Source of the DNA: Bugulina stolonifera
Taxonomy: Eukaryota > Bryozoa > Gymnolaemata > Cheilostomatida > Bugulidae
Direction of reading: 5' to 3'
NCBI GenBank assembly: GCA_935421135.1
Contig: OW285197.1
Location: 7,500,223 to 7,564,222 of the forward strand
DNA length: 64,000 nt
The notes beneath the pieces were generated by a model. That model was given only the letters and a program-made list of their open reading frames with translations, was not told where the DNA came from and searched no databases. Positions 34,495-45,834 of the stretch are shown here, in pieces. Position 1 is the stretch's first letter; each line of letters opens with the position of its first letter. Made by a program: the position numbers and the translations under genes.

Positions 34495-36414
34495 TGTCAA
34501 AAAGAGTAATTATGACTAATCATTAAAAGGAAAATAAACAGGCTAAATATAGCCATTGAAATGAAGCCTGAAAGTACTTGCCAGTATAAACACATTATAA
34601 CTTTGTTGTTGATGTCAGTTTATCAGATTGTAAAACTGGATATTGCTTGAAATGAAAGGATAACCAAATAATACATTATATTCTATTGTATAGTCATTGA
34701 ACTTCATACATGGCCATTACACTGACCACATCATGAAATGTGAAGAGAATTAGCCTCTACACAACATTGTAGTCAAATAACACATACAAACTGCACTAAA
34801 GCTAGTGCATGCAATAATTATATAATAATTAAAATAATAATAATTGTTATTAGCCCATAAAGAGGAAGTGGTCATAATTTCCCCTTTTACCCTCTGAATG
34901 GATTTCCATCATTTGAACTGAGCTTTTAATAGCTTGTACTAATCATTATGCAGCTGAGATGAGTACATACTGACAGTACTAGTTGTTTAGACAGGGGAGA
35001 TAACTCATCATTCCATCAGTCTAACACAGTTGGAACCCACTCGGTATTACAGTAGTTATAAATAATTTAATCTAAGGATATAACACTCACAGCTCACACT
35101 CACCAAAAGCTTTTATTCTATTTCATGAATATGGTAGTAGCCGAGCTGGTTCACTGCTGTTTGAAAAGCCACTTGAAATGTCAAGAACTGTCATTATTAC
35201 TTGGAACAATACAGTATCATGTTAGGTTTACATAATAGCTCAAAAGTAGTGACTTTCTTGACAAGCAATTTGATACTTTTAATAATTGATTCGGCAAATC
35301 AAACCCCGTTCACTGTTCTACACTACAGCAAACAACTAGACAGTGAATCAGTAAGCGAAAACATTTCATGCTACACTTCAGTTATTATCAAGATTTGACA
35401 AACTTTGCTAGTGTCTAGCCAAGTCTACTGAATACAAAGTTGGAACAACCTAGTCTAGTTGGTGCAATAGTGTTATCTGTTAGGATAAAGTCAGTTTATC
35501 TATCATGCTTGTATCTAATGGTTGCGGTGTCACTAGCTAACACCATTTGGTACTGACCTAGTTCCTAGCATGCGTGTCAAGGACCAGTAATATCTACATT
35601 TACATTTTTCTGCAAGCCAGTGATACCATGGGCAACATGACTTGTGTCAAAGGTGTGAAATACATACTTGTGATATCTATACATACATCTAAGTGTGTGT
35701 AGCCCATATATTTTAATAGTAAGGAACTGTTTAAGCAAGTCTACCTTTAGACTATTGCCATGAAATGCAAATATAACGTGTTTATTTACAAAGTGTGGAT
35801 AGCCTTTTAGGCAGTGTAATGATATCAGCTGTGAACAGTGTAGGCCTACTTGGTGACAGTGCAAGTAGACTGTATGCTCTATGTTGCATAAGTGTAACTT
35901 TTCACCAGCGCACTAATTTAATAGTAATCATTTTGTGAGTAGTGGGGGGAATTCTGTCAAACAATAAAAACTAACTGGCATTTTATATTATTCTAATATC
36001 CTTTGGGAGCTAGATAGAGTGCATTGCTTCATATAATATGTTAAGTACCCACTTACATAAAATATTTTAGTGAAGTTCATTCTTTTGTTAAAATATCCCT
36101 AGACACTTCCTTATAGCTTTTAATAGTTTAAAGTGCACTAGAAAATTATATCCCAGATCACATGCATTAAAACCTGGATTACATGTTTCAGTGAAAAGTT
36201 TGACCTCTAATGAAATATTGGACTGTAAAAAATTAATAAGATAATAGAGATCAATTTATACATGTACTATTTATGAGTACCAATGATTTCACTGGAGACC
36301 GAAATAACTCAATTTCACGCACACCTCACATGCTTTTTCATCTACAGCTACAGCCGTTGCTTCAACAAACGTTTTGCTAGCAGCAAAAGAGTTCTTGGGA
36401 AGCTTCACAATGTA
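34495..36414. other. Intergenic upstream of RALGPS
   Basis: No gene. AT-rich. GGGGAGATAACTC at about 34993 resembles one arm of the recurrent hairpin. The open frames at 35201-35398 and 35577-35864 lack splice context. Confidence 0.45.
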
Positions 36415-36456
36415 ATGTCTCAAAATCCAAACGCTACCACCCCAACAGACCAGCAG
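36415..36456 (+). CDS. Possible first coding exon of an unrecognised gene
   Basis: ATG opens 14 codons (MSQNPNATTPTDQQ) ending CAGCAG|GTTAGG, a moderate donor in phase 0. The polar Q/T/N-rich start is like the N-terminus of a nuclear protein. No second exon is visible before the LINE fragment at 37071. It might be an upstream exon of the zinc-finger gene at 40720, but the phases do not clearly support that. Confidence 0.2.
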
Positions 36457-36878
36457 GTTAGGAAGTAATATCTAAGAATGAAGTGTGATTATGCTATCAA
36501 ACAAGGAGAGACCTGTGTTACTCCCAGGTAGACTTGTGCATTTTATCCAATATGGTGCACATTTTAGCCCAAGTTTTCTGCCAAAATCAGCTGTTATAAC
36601 CTGATGACGTGGAATTCACGAGTAGCAAGACATAAATTCCAAGAAAGCCCAAAACCGGGCTTGCTTACCATGCTTTTAATGTAGGATATTTTCAAAGAAG
36701 ATGTAATAAATAAATATTTAGGTCTAAATAATAGCTTTCACCAGTATCGATATTAAGACGACCATCAATGAGAATATCTATTACAAATAATAATATTATT
36801 ACCAATGTCTTATCATAACAATTATTAAATATATTATATTAAACCTAATTATACAATTTGATAATTATAAAAACATAT

Positions 36879-36912
36879 TAGGCATATTTGGATATTGTAC
36901 TGGTTCATATGA
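36879..36912 (-). mobile_element. MITE family 2, terminal fragment
   Basis: TAGGCATATTTGGATATTG followed by TACTGGTTCATAT matches, in reverse complement, the 3' end of the family 2 copies at 28751 and 38114. Only one end is present. Confidence 0.45.
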
Positions 36913-37070
36913 GGCCTTTTTAATAACCGAAAGCAATGTGAGCACTCAGGTGCCACTAATGCTTATTGCAAAGGAGAGTCACCATTGTCATAATAAATAT
37001 TAGCAGGGATGGCTAGCTGAGTATGATAGTACACAGTAATTCATATTACGCATACACACACGCATACAAC

Positions 37071-37620
37071 CTGATCAGAGAAACTGTCAAAACCTGTGAG
37101 GGATCAAAACACCTAGGAGTGTTCCAAGCAAAGACCTAACACGGGAAGCACAAGTGAACTATGCATGCAACAAGACCGATTCTATAATGGGTATGCTGCG
37201 CAGAATACTACGCGGATCCAACGAAAAGACTGTACAAAACCTTAGTTAGACCTATCCTGGAATACTGTATGCTTCTTCAGTATGGTCTCCCCACCTGGCC
37301 CAACATCAAAAACCACTGGAGCGAGTACAAAGGAGGACCACTCAATAGAATTCAAACTTGGGGAGAGATGATAGTGATTCGTACCACCTCACAATCCTAG
37401 ACTTACAAACTATACTTGACAGAATGAAATACAAGGACATCAAACTACTAGAAGACATAAAAAATGGAAACATAGACTTACACATCGAAAACTACATTGA
37501 AAACCAAAAAACTTACAACACCAGGCACGGAGTAATTCAACAGCATACTACTACCCAATCATATCATTCTTCGACTCATTTCTTGTTAGGGTTATTTGTG
37601 CACAACTATAACTAGCAACA
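37071..37620 (+). mobile_element. Decayed non-LTR retrotransposon, 3' reverse-transcriptase fragment
   Basis: Conceptual translation in shifting frames gives the post-catalytic part of a LINE reverse transcriptase: a KHLGV block, then VNYACNKTDSIMGMLRRILR, then an RPILEYC-like block and a QHQKPLERVQ-like block. Several frameshifts and stops remain. This order is typical of the region after the catalytic YADD/FADD box in CR1/L2/Jockey-like elements. The upstream catalytic part is missing. Confidence 0.6.
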
Positions 37621-37793
37621 GTTCTACATGTCTCTATCAAGAGACGACTAGATTATACACATCAAAAGATATATTTAACATGCATGCGCAATTTCCGAAT
37701 ATGCCCATTATTGAAGTTATTATAATTATTAATTTATAATAATCTTAAACTTAAATAATTATATAGGCCGATTATTAACAATAATTAAAATGT

Positions 37794-38033
37794 TATTCAC
37801 ACAACTAAAAAGAAAAAATATATATAGCCTACATGCATGTAGGCTATAACAAAAATTAAATTGAATATAATATAATTAGTAACAATAATATTACAAATAA
37901 ATATATATATATATATATATACATTATACATATATACATTATTGTTACTAATTATTTTATATTCAATTTAATTTTTGTTATAGCCTACATGCATGTAGGC
38001 TATATATATTTTTTCTTTTTTGTTGTGTGAATA
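37794..38033. repeat. Large inverted repeat with 96-bp arms
   Basis: 37794-37889 and 37938-38033 are near-perfect reverse complements separated by a 48-bp (TA)-rich loop. Each arm contains its own 22-bp perfect palindrome TAGCCTACATGCATGTAGGC-TA. The structure would extrude a long hairpin. No coding potential; it is likely a foldback element, lying just before a family 2 MITE. Confidence 0.85.
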
Positions 38034-38113
38034 TATATACAATATAGATTATATAATTATACTTATAAGCCCATTATATAATACTATATAATAATAATTA
38101 GTAATATTCATAT

Positions 38114-38304
38114 TAGGCGTATTCGGATATTGCACCGTGCATGCTTATAAATATAGCAATCTGCGGCAATACTAATATAAAGTATATTCACTTAGCGAGG
38201 GGATTTCCCTTCAGAGCAAGCACTAGTCACGCCTGAACGCCCACGTTGTATTCGGATAGTTAGACCAGTGCTATATGAACCAGTACAGTTTCCAAATACG
38301 CCTA
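38114..38304 (+). mobile_element. MITE family 2, copy 2
   Basis: It starts TAGGCGTATTCGGATATTG and ends TTCCAAATACGCCTA. The interior (TTCAGAGCAAGC, TGAACCAGTACAG) matches 28751-28955 in the same orientation. It is about 191 bp and non-coding. Confidence 0.65.
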
Positions 38305-38483
38305 TTGTAGCCCGCACTAGTATTCACATGACATTTATATTGTATTACTACTATAATTATTAAATTTAGTAAATATAAATAAATATTGCTAATGTAAATA
38401 TTTAATAACTATAACACAGTATAATAATAATTACATCTACATAACAATATATATATGAATATAATAATAATTTACAAAGCAGA

Positions 38484-39436
38484 ATATTGTTGTGGACTTT
38501 TTCCTGGGAGCAATGTGGTCTTGAACCGCCAACCTCCGGCACTGCGCCTAGCATGTGTCTGAAGCCGCTACCATCACGGCCATCTCGGCTACCATCACGG
38601 CTATACATGCGGTCGTTGAAGCTTCCTTTTTTGGGGTTGCCGTGATGGTAGCGGCTTCAGACACATGCTAGGCGCAGTGTCGGAGGTTGGCGGTTCAAGA
38701 CCACATTGCTCCCAGGAAAAAGTCCACAACATTGGTGGCAGCAGTGGGATGCTGAAAGACCCATGGCTCGTTGTGGTGGGGAGAATGTGGTAGAACTGTC
38801 CAGCCGTGTGTGTGGGCTGATTGCCGCTATACATGCGGTCGTTGAAGCTTCCTTTATTGGGGTTGCCGAGATGGCCGTGATGGTAGCGGCTTCAGACACA
38901 TGCTAGGCGCAGTGTCGGAGGTTGGCGGTTCAAGACCACATTGCTCCCAGGAGAAAATCCACAACTTTGGTGGCAGCTGGGATGCTGAAAGACCCATGGC
39001 TTGTTGTGGTGGGGAGAATGTGGTGGAACTGTCCAACCGTGTGTGTGGGCTGATTGCCGCTATACATGCGGTCGTTGAAGCTTCCTTTTTTGGGGTTGCC
39101 GAGATGGCCGTGATGGTAGCGGCTTTAGACACATGCTAGGCGCAGTGTCGGAGGTTGGCGGTTCAAGACCACATTGCTCCCAGGAAAAAGTCCACAACAT
39201 TGGTGGCAGCTGGGATGCTGAAAGACCCATGGCTCGTTGTGGTGGGGAGAATGTGGTAGAACTGTCCAGCCGTGTGTGTGGGCTGATTGCCGCTATACAT
39301 GCGGTCGTTGAAGCTTCCTTTATTGGGGTTGCCGAGATGGCCGTGATGGTAGCGGCTTCAGACACATGCTAGGCGCAGTGTCGGAGGTTGGCGGTTCAAG
39401 ACCACATTGCTCCCAGGAAAAAGTCCACAACAATAT
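38484..39436. mobile_element. Foldback element carrying a tRNA-like 233-bp tandem array
   Basis: The outer arms (ATATTGTTGTGGAC... at 38484 and its complement ending at 39436) are about 100 bp long and inverted. Between them the right-hand arm plus spacer is repeated head to tail four times with a 233-235 bp period (landmark ACACATGCTAGGCGCAG at about 38661, 38896, 39129, 39362). Each unit contains GCGGTTCAAGACC, similar to a tRNA/SINE B box, preceded by GATGGTAGCGGCTTCAGAC, a weak A-box-like word. The array is far more GC-rich than its flanks. Open frames on both strands follow the repeat and are not credible proteins. Confidence 0.75.
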
Positions 39437-40719
39437 AAACATTAAAAAAATATTATAATTATTAGGTATTATTATATTAGTATTTAACATTTATATACTT
39501 AATTAATATTAATTTAATACAAATGAAATAATAATTATATAATTATTTTATAATTATAATTATTATTATACATCTAATAATATTGACTAATTTTAAATAA
39601 TAATAATTATAATATAAATATAATAATAATCAACAATTACAATGTAATTTTAAATGAAAATTTACTAAAAAAATAACAAATTGAAATTAAATAAAATATA
39701 TAATATTTATATACAAATAATTATAATCAGTCATTAGTAAAGGATTGATAAACTCTAGTACAAATAATCATATAATATCACACTAGCCTAATCCTTATTC
39801 ATAGCAGAAATTGAAGCATTTTATTATCAAGACCAGCAACTTTACATTTATCATAGTATTCACATTCTCCACAGGAATAAATTTCCATTTACAGAGCTGA
39901 TTTGGGTCACTTATTGATGCTACATTTATAGCCTGTGCGCCAGCGAGCGAGTTGTATATAAAAACATGTATTAGACGGTGAAATCCGTGAGTATATTACA
40001 ACAATAACTAGCCCCAAGTCTAATTGCACTTTCCGCAGATCAAGCCTTCGCTGTGGGTAAACACTTCTATTTCTAGCGTTTCAATTTATATATCTTTTTA
40101 ATATTTATATCAAAATTGGGCGAGCTTTATAAAGTATTATTTTCAGCTGGTTTTTGTTTATAATTCATGACAAATATTGCATGTAAACTTTGTTTATTAT
40201 TCTTATAATAATTTAATAATAATAATTGTATTATCTTAATCTTATGAAATTAATATAATATTTTATATTATAATTAATATAAATATTAATATTAATATAA
40301 TAAATATAAATATTCAATTTGAATTTAATATAATTGTTATATAAATAATTAATATAACTATAATATTTTATTATATAAGGTTATGCAGGTGGTTGCTATG
40401 CTATAAGTATTGTGCTTAGATATTGGCCATTGATTGATATTGCGCTAGTAAGCTACTTTAATGGGTCTGCATGCAGAAACTTATTTGACATAGCCCCTAC
40501 TACTTATGCAATACATTACTCCTCATTTACATTCTGGTTCTCCATTTAGAAGACTAAAGGACCTGCTTCAACACCAACATTATATTATTTTAATACTTGG
40601 CCTATTTGGGAATGAAAGGGGCGGGGGTTAGCCCTGTTGCTTTACATCGATGTTGTTTGCCCTCACCAGTATTATAATCTTGTTGTAGCACTGGCTTTGC
40701 TTCGATAAGTCAAGTGGAT
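39437..40719. other. Extremely AT-rich spacer and probable promoter side of the zinc-finger gene
   Basis: 39437-39780 and 40195-40380 are almost pure A/T. No gene. An in-frame stretch upstream of the ATG at 40720 (after TTGTTGTAG) reads TGFASISQVD, so a spliced upstream exon is possible. Confidence 0.5.
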
Positions 40720-43700
40720 ATGGCAGAGAGAAATGATAGTATGGCTGGGAACATCATTATACCCCACCATTCTCACCAGAATGTAGACCAACAGGCTATG
40801 TTGGCTTCCAACAAAACAGTATTTTCTAACGAATCCATGCCAAAGGCTAATTCTGATATGCAGCCATTTTCTGAACAGGTGATCAATAGTAATGTAAAAC
40901 ATAATAATCATCAGTCTAATGACATGCATGCATGTTTATGCTTCAAAAATACAGCATATCCTGTTATGGGAGCAACTTACCAACAGACTAAATAAACTAA
41001 TTGAGTTCATTTTGGGCTGATGCTTCATTTATGGACAATTGTGCTGTTGATCATAATTAGAAGTTGTTCTCTCTCAATTTCTGCTCCTAATTTTTCTTCT
41101 CAATTATAATACTGGTGGCATCCACTGTATACTATCTGGCTGTCACTGTATTGCAGGTGATTGTCACTGTAGAGCAGGTGACCATTACTGTATAGCAGGT
41201 GACCGTTACTGTATAGCAGGTGACCGTTACTGTATAGCACGTGACTGTATATCAGGTGATTGTTACTGTATAGCAGGTGATTGTTACTGTATAGCAGGTG
41301 ACTGTTACTGTGTTACAGGTTATCTCTGATTCCGCAATGGATCAATACCAGAACATGGTGAATCAGCAAGCACAAGCTGCTGCTGCCATCATGATTCTAG
41401 GACCAAGTGCTATCAGCAGAAACACAGCAGGTGGTGGTGAGCTATACTTATAATAGCAAACTATCGTGTGACTGTTACTTGATCTCTAAACATTCAACAC
41501 ACGCACTGTATACAATTACTACTTCATAATTTTATTTTCTTATTCTACATGAATTTACATTGGCAGGAGTGGAAGAGGTATCTAATAATGGAAGACAGAA
41601 TATGGTGAGTAGCTGGCCAGAGAAGTCCGGAGAAGGTCAACCCTCAGGGTGAGTATTTCTGCATGTTAGTGGATACAGTTGTTTGCTGTAATGCATATAT
41701 TACTGTGTGCATAAGGTATGTGAATCAGGCTTGGAAGTATATAGATATAGCCAATTCAATACTAACACCCAATGTTACCTAAATTTTCCTAATTTTGGGT
41801 GAAGGTAGTTCACCAATAAAAAAATAACTAAAGTAGCACATGGGCGTTATAAGGTTGGATGGCTTTCCTAACACCATCAATAACCTTTCTATAAATCGAG
41901 CCTGGAACCCCTACGTGGAAGTCCAGGGCTCTAATCACTAGGCCACTTCTGGTAATATCCAGCTTACTGAGATTATACATTATGTCCAAGTCAAGATTTC
42001 CAGTATTCTGTGTTGGTACTGGTCAATAGTATTATAACTAGTTTACTTTACCTCTATATTCTACTGATATATATAGGTCAGGGAGTCGCAGGAGGTGTGC
42101 AAAGGAGAGAGAGGAGAAATACAAGTGTGGTATGTGTAGCTACAGGAGTAAATGGTCGCATGCATTGTCAAATCATATGAGGAAACACAACAACACGCTA
42201 TTTAAATGTACTGAGTGTGAATATAGTACTACGTGGAAGGGAGATCTGACCAATCATATGAGACTTCACTCTGGTATGTTGTCCTTAGTGATCAGTTCTA
42301 TTCATGTTACACACTTGGTAGGCATTGATGTGCAAGTAATACTCCCCAATGGAAGGCTCTATAAATGAATATGTCCTGTATTATTTTCTCAAAATCGTAC
42401 TTTTTAGAATGTAAGTTTGCAATAAAAAGTGTATGTTAGTTCGTATAGCATTATCCACTGCCCTGAGGTAACACAACTCCCATACTGTATTCTTGATCTC
42501 AAAATAAGAAAAGCTCTAGCTCAACCAAAAACAAGTGTTAATGGTAATCATATACATACACATTATAGGTAATATGTTTGAGTGTTCGGAATGCGACTTC
42601 AAAACGTACAGAAAACAAGGATTGGAGAAGCATGCAATAAAACACACCGGAAGCAAACCTTATAAGGTAAGTGACCCTTAGAATACACTAGAGTGTTGTA
42701 CTGTATTGAGCTCTAAGCTGGTTGAGAGCGCCACTGAGTTTTTTATTTATTCTGGTTATTCTACTGCAAATGTACAGTTTATTTGTAGAGTTAGTGTTTG
42801 TTAGCTAGGTCATGTTACCATCCAATCGCATACATACACATGTCAACTGACTGCTTACAGTGTACACAGTGTAACTACAGCTCATCTCAGTCTGGGAACC
42901 TAAAGAAGCACATGATGAGGCATACGGGTGAGAAACCCATAGCCTGTGAGTTGTGCTCCTACCGTTGCCGTCAGACAACTCAATTACGACAGCATTTAGA
43001 ACAGCATCATGGCGGCTCTCTTCCATCCTCATTGAACAACAATTCAACCAATCGGAGCAACTCAAAGTTGTTTAGAAAGTCCTTTACTTGCATGACTTGC
43101 CGGTAAGTAAACAATGTTTCTAATGCTGACTAATGACATAGAATGTAGCGTTGGTTGTCGGTAATTGGAGAAGTTCTATTCTCTCTGGTCATTATCACAG
43201 TCCCTCTTTTGTACAGCCTTAGGCTGACTTTTCACCTCTACTTGTAGAGCAATTCTATTTCATCTGCTAGCTACAGCAGTGGCACATGCATGTAATACAT
43301 GTATAAACATGGTTACTGTATACCGGCTCTTGTTTTTCTACCTGCTGTAACCATAGTGATGAAAGCTAACATTGCTACATGGCTGCACTTCTAGGTTTAT
43401 TTTTTACAATTTTAAATGTTTCCCTACCTCCATATAGGATTTGATTACCTGCAATTACATGTGATTACGTATTGCTAGGTTAACATGGGCATCCAAAGCT
43501 AAATATACAAGACATATGAATACCAAGCACAGTGTAACAGAGATGCCCTTCAAGTGTGGTTTTGTATGTCACAGCTCTTTCTGGACTCAGGCAGAGTGCT
43601 TGGAACACAGGAAATATCACAGTAAGTGCGGTTTTATCACATCTGATCTGTAAGCATTTCTCATTCATATTTACTCATCTCTCTTGCAATGTTGTACATA

Positions 43701-44421
43701 TTACCAACAATTTGAAATTAGTTTTATCTTTCAACACTTAGTGGCTTAAATTTATGTTGCTTTGGATTGAGGATACCGTTTAGTAGTTGTTGATGTATGC
43801 GGTGGTTAGTGTACAGTCTTATATCATATTGGCAGTACCACAATATCTTCACCATTATCTCCCTTTTCACATTATTCAGATAGTGCAGTATCAGAAAGAG
43901 CTCATTGCAAGATGGTTGATGCATCCACTAATACAGATATACCGCTTATACCGGATGGAACCTTACCAGGACTACCACTTCCTCCGACACCAATGTCTGC
44001 TGCCGCACAGACAAGTACAGGTTCAGTAACCGCCCAGTGTCATTCAGTAGGAGGGCTAGCGCATACGCCCCTACCTCAGAATGAACCATCTAATTCTGCA
44101 CAGCAAACTATTACATATAAACTATCTACAGCGGCAGATGGAAGTAATACGTCCGCATCTCATACCTCACTTGTCGCCGTGTCACATCTGCACCATTATC
44201 CCAGTCAGACACAAACAACAGGAAACGTGGACAACCAATCAACTTTGGCCAATGACACACAATCTACTAGTTATGACAGGTCAGCTGTTGTCTCTCAAGA
44301 CAATTCAGAGCAGAGACCCGCCCACTATTCTCACCCACAGATCAACCAATCAGATAACAATGTCAACCAACCGATGCAAGACTTTCAATCTGTTAAACTG
44401 GGCCAATCGTTTTATTTGTGA
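40720..44421 (+). CDS. C2H2 zinc-finger protein A, 8 exons, about 526 aa
   Basis: Exons: 40720-40878, 41319-41436, 41567-41648, 42077-42273, 42569-42666, 42861-43102, 43479-43621, 43880-44421. All junctions are GT...AG and keep phase. The N-terminal ~140 residues are polar and rich in N, Q, H and A. Seven C2H2-type fingers follow, for example YKCGMCSYRSKWSHALSNHM, FKCTECEYSTTWKGDLTNHM, FECSECDFKTYRKQGLEKHA, QCNYSSSQSGNLKKHMMRH and IACELCSYRCRQTTQLRQHL. The last one (CGFVCHSSFWTQAECLEHRK) is atypical. TGEKP-type linkers are partly kept. The S/T/Q-rich C-terminus (~180 residues) looks disordered. It is presumably a nuclear DNA-binding regulator, but no specific orthologue is recognised. The start is the first ATG of the exon. 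It converges with zinc-finger gene B. Confidence 0.87.
41150..41318. repeat. About 21-bp minisatellite merging into the exon 2 acceptor
   Basis: About nine units like ACTGTATAGCAGGTGACCGT, each containing GCAGGTGA, fill the end of intron 1 of zinc-finger gene A. The true acceptor (ACTGTGTTACAG|GTTATC) is itself the last, diverged unit. Confidence 0.85.
41815..41960 (-). mobile_element. tRNA-derived SINE in an intron of zinc-finger gene A
   Basis: On the minus strand an A-box-like TGGCCTAGTGATTAGAG (41929-41945) is followed 27 bp later by a B-box-like GGCTCGATTTA (41892-41902). Then come GGTGTTAGGAAAGCCATCC (shared with 20119-20144) and a T-rich tail. The spacing is that of a tRNA-derived pol III promoter. 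It lies within intron 41649-42076. Confidence 0.65.
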
Positions 44422-44994
44422 CAGCTGTAGGGTGTTCTGTACAAGTTTTGGTGTGTGTGTGCATAGAGTAATATTACTATTGGTACTGGCTTTAAAGGCC
44501 TCAAACGATACATTCTAAATCCCTATAAAAAATAATATAAAATAATTCCGAATACTACATTTTCAGCATCCAAATACAACACGTACTGTGACAAGTTCAC
44601 TAGTGAAGATGTGAAGTTGTTTTCTCCCAATCATCAAGATCAAAAGTGGGAGAGGACAACTTCATATTATACAAGATCTGATGTTTATTAGTTATTACAT
44701 TACGTTATACTGTACACAGTAAGTGGTACATTTACATGCATAATATAGCTCAAATAAAGTCATATTTAATAATTACTAATTTGACCAATAATATTATACT
44801 ACATGTATGTGTATATATCCTTGTATTTTTAATAGCAAATATATTTACATGTGCTAAAATATGTGAGTTAGTGGAGGAGTAATAACTGTACATGGAGATA
44901 ACATAATTGATACTGTGTGCAATGAACAACGATACGTGTCCCAGAGTTCCAACACAAAAGTGTGTAAAGTGAAGGTCCTCACAGGGTCTGCCCC
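44422..44994. other. Convergent spacer between zinc-finger genes A and B
   Basis: 573 bp between the two stop codons; it holds both 3' UTRs and the hairpin at 44613-44663. AATAAAGTC at about 44754 is a possible poly(A) signal for gene A. Confidence 0.55.
44613..44663. repeat. Hairpin with GAAGTTGTTTTCTCCCA arms
   Basis: 17-bp arms, 15 of 17 complementary, enclose a 17-base loop. The right arm TGGGAGAGGACAACTTC shares GAGAGGACAA with the hairpin at 27425-27459. Both hairpins lie between convergent genes. Confidence 0.65.
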
Positions 44995-45764
44995 TCAGCC
45001 AGTTTGTTCTTGCTGAGCTTGAGCTACTAAATCTTGCATCATTATGACTGTAACAGGGTCCGTTTCATCCAGACTAGTTGTATTATCATCTGCTAAAGAA
45101 ATAACCGAGAGAGATAGTTAGTACACAGATATACCCTACGAATAGTAGGTTTTATCAACTATAAATACTGTGCACATTATCAATGAATAGCCTTTAATAG
45201 CATAAGACATCAGTTACAGACTAAGAGATTTTGTGATCCGTTTCGTGTGAATATCACTCTACAAAAAGTTATGACAACTCCAAGACTTTGGCATTTTCTA
45301 GTTCAATTAGTACTGTTCTACAGGTAACATACTGAAATACTGTCACACGGCTAATGATGTGATGTCCTACATGAGTAAACTGTACCCTTCTTTATGTGAT
45401 GAGCAACACCAAATATGGTAAAAGAGCTTATGAGTATAAGTATATATATATAGTAACCAAATTACCTTCCTGATTGGCTGGAAGGGAATGTGTCATCTCG
45501 AGCTCATCACTGCCACCCTCAACAGGTTCTTCCCCTCCATTCTCCTCTTCATATAGTGCATCCTGTTGACGCTCCAGAGCATGTACCTGTTTGTGCTTCA
45601 GTATAGAGTTGACACTCTTGGTGGAGTAGTTGCACTGATCACACTTGATTCTAACTGTTGCAGCCATTTTGGTTTTCTGAAAATAATACTGGAGGAGATA
45701 GCAACAGTGATAGTAGTGTAGTAGCAACAGTATCGCAGTAGTGGTAGTGGTGGTAGTGGTAGTG

Positions 45765-45834
<70 letters not shown>

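Noticed and set aside
38657..39372. Repeated ORFs (MLGAVSEVGGSRPHCSQEK)
   Set aside because: They follow the 233-bp tandem unit on both strands and break at unit length changes; there is no protein family and the unit looks tRNA-derived.
38600..39420. Functional tRNA genes
   Set aside because: B-box-like words are present but no complete cloverleaf with acceptor stem and anticodon arm could be drawn for any unit; the SINE at 41815 was rejected as a tRNA for the same reason.
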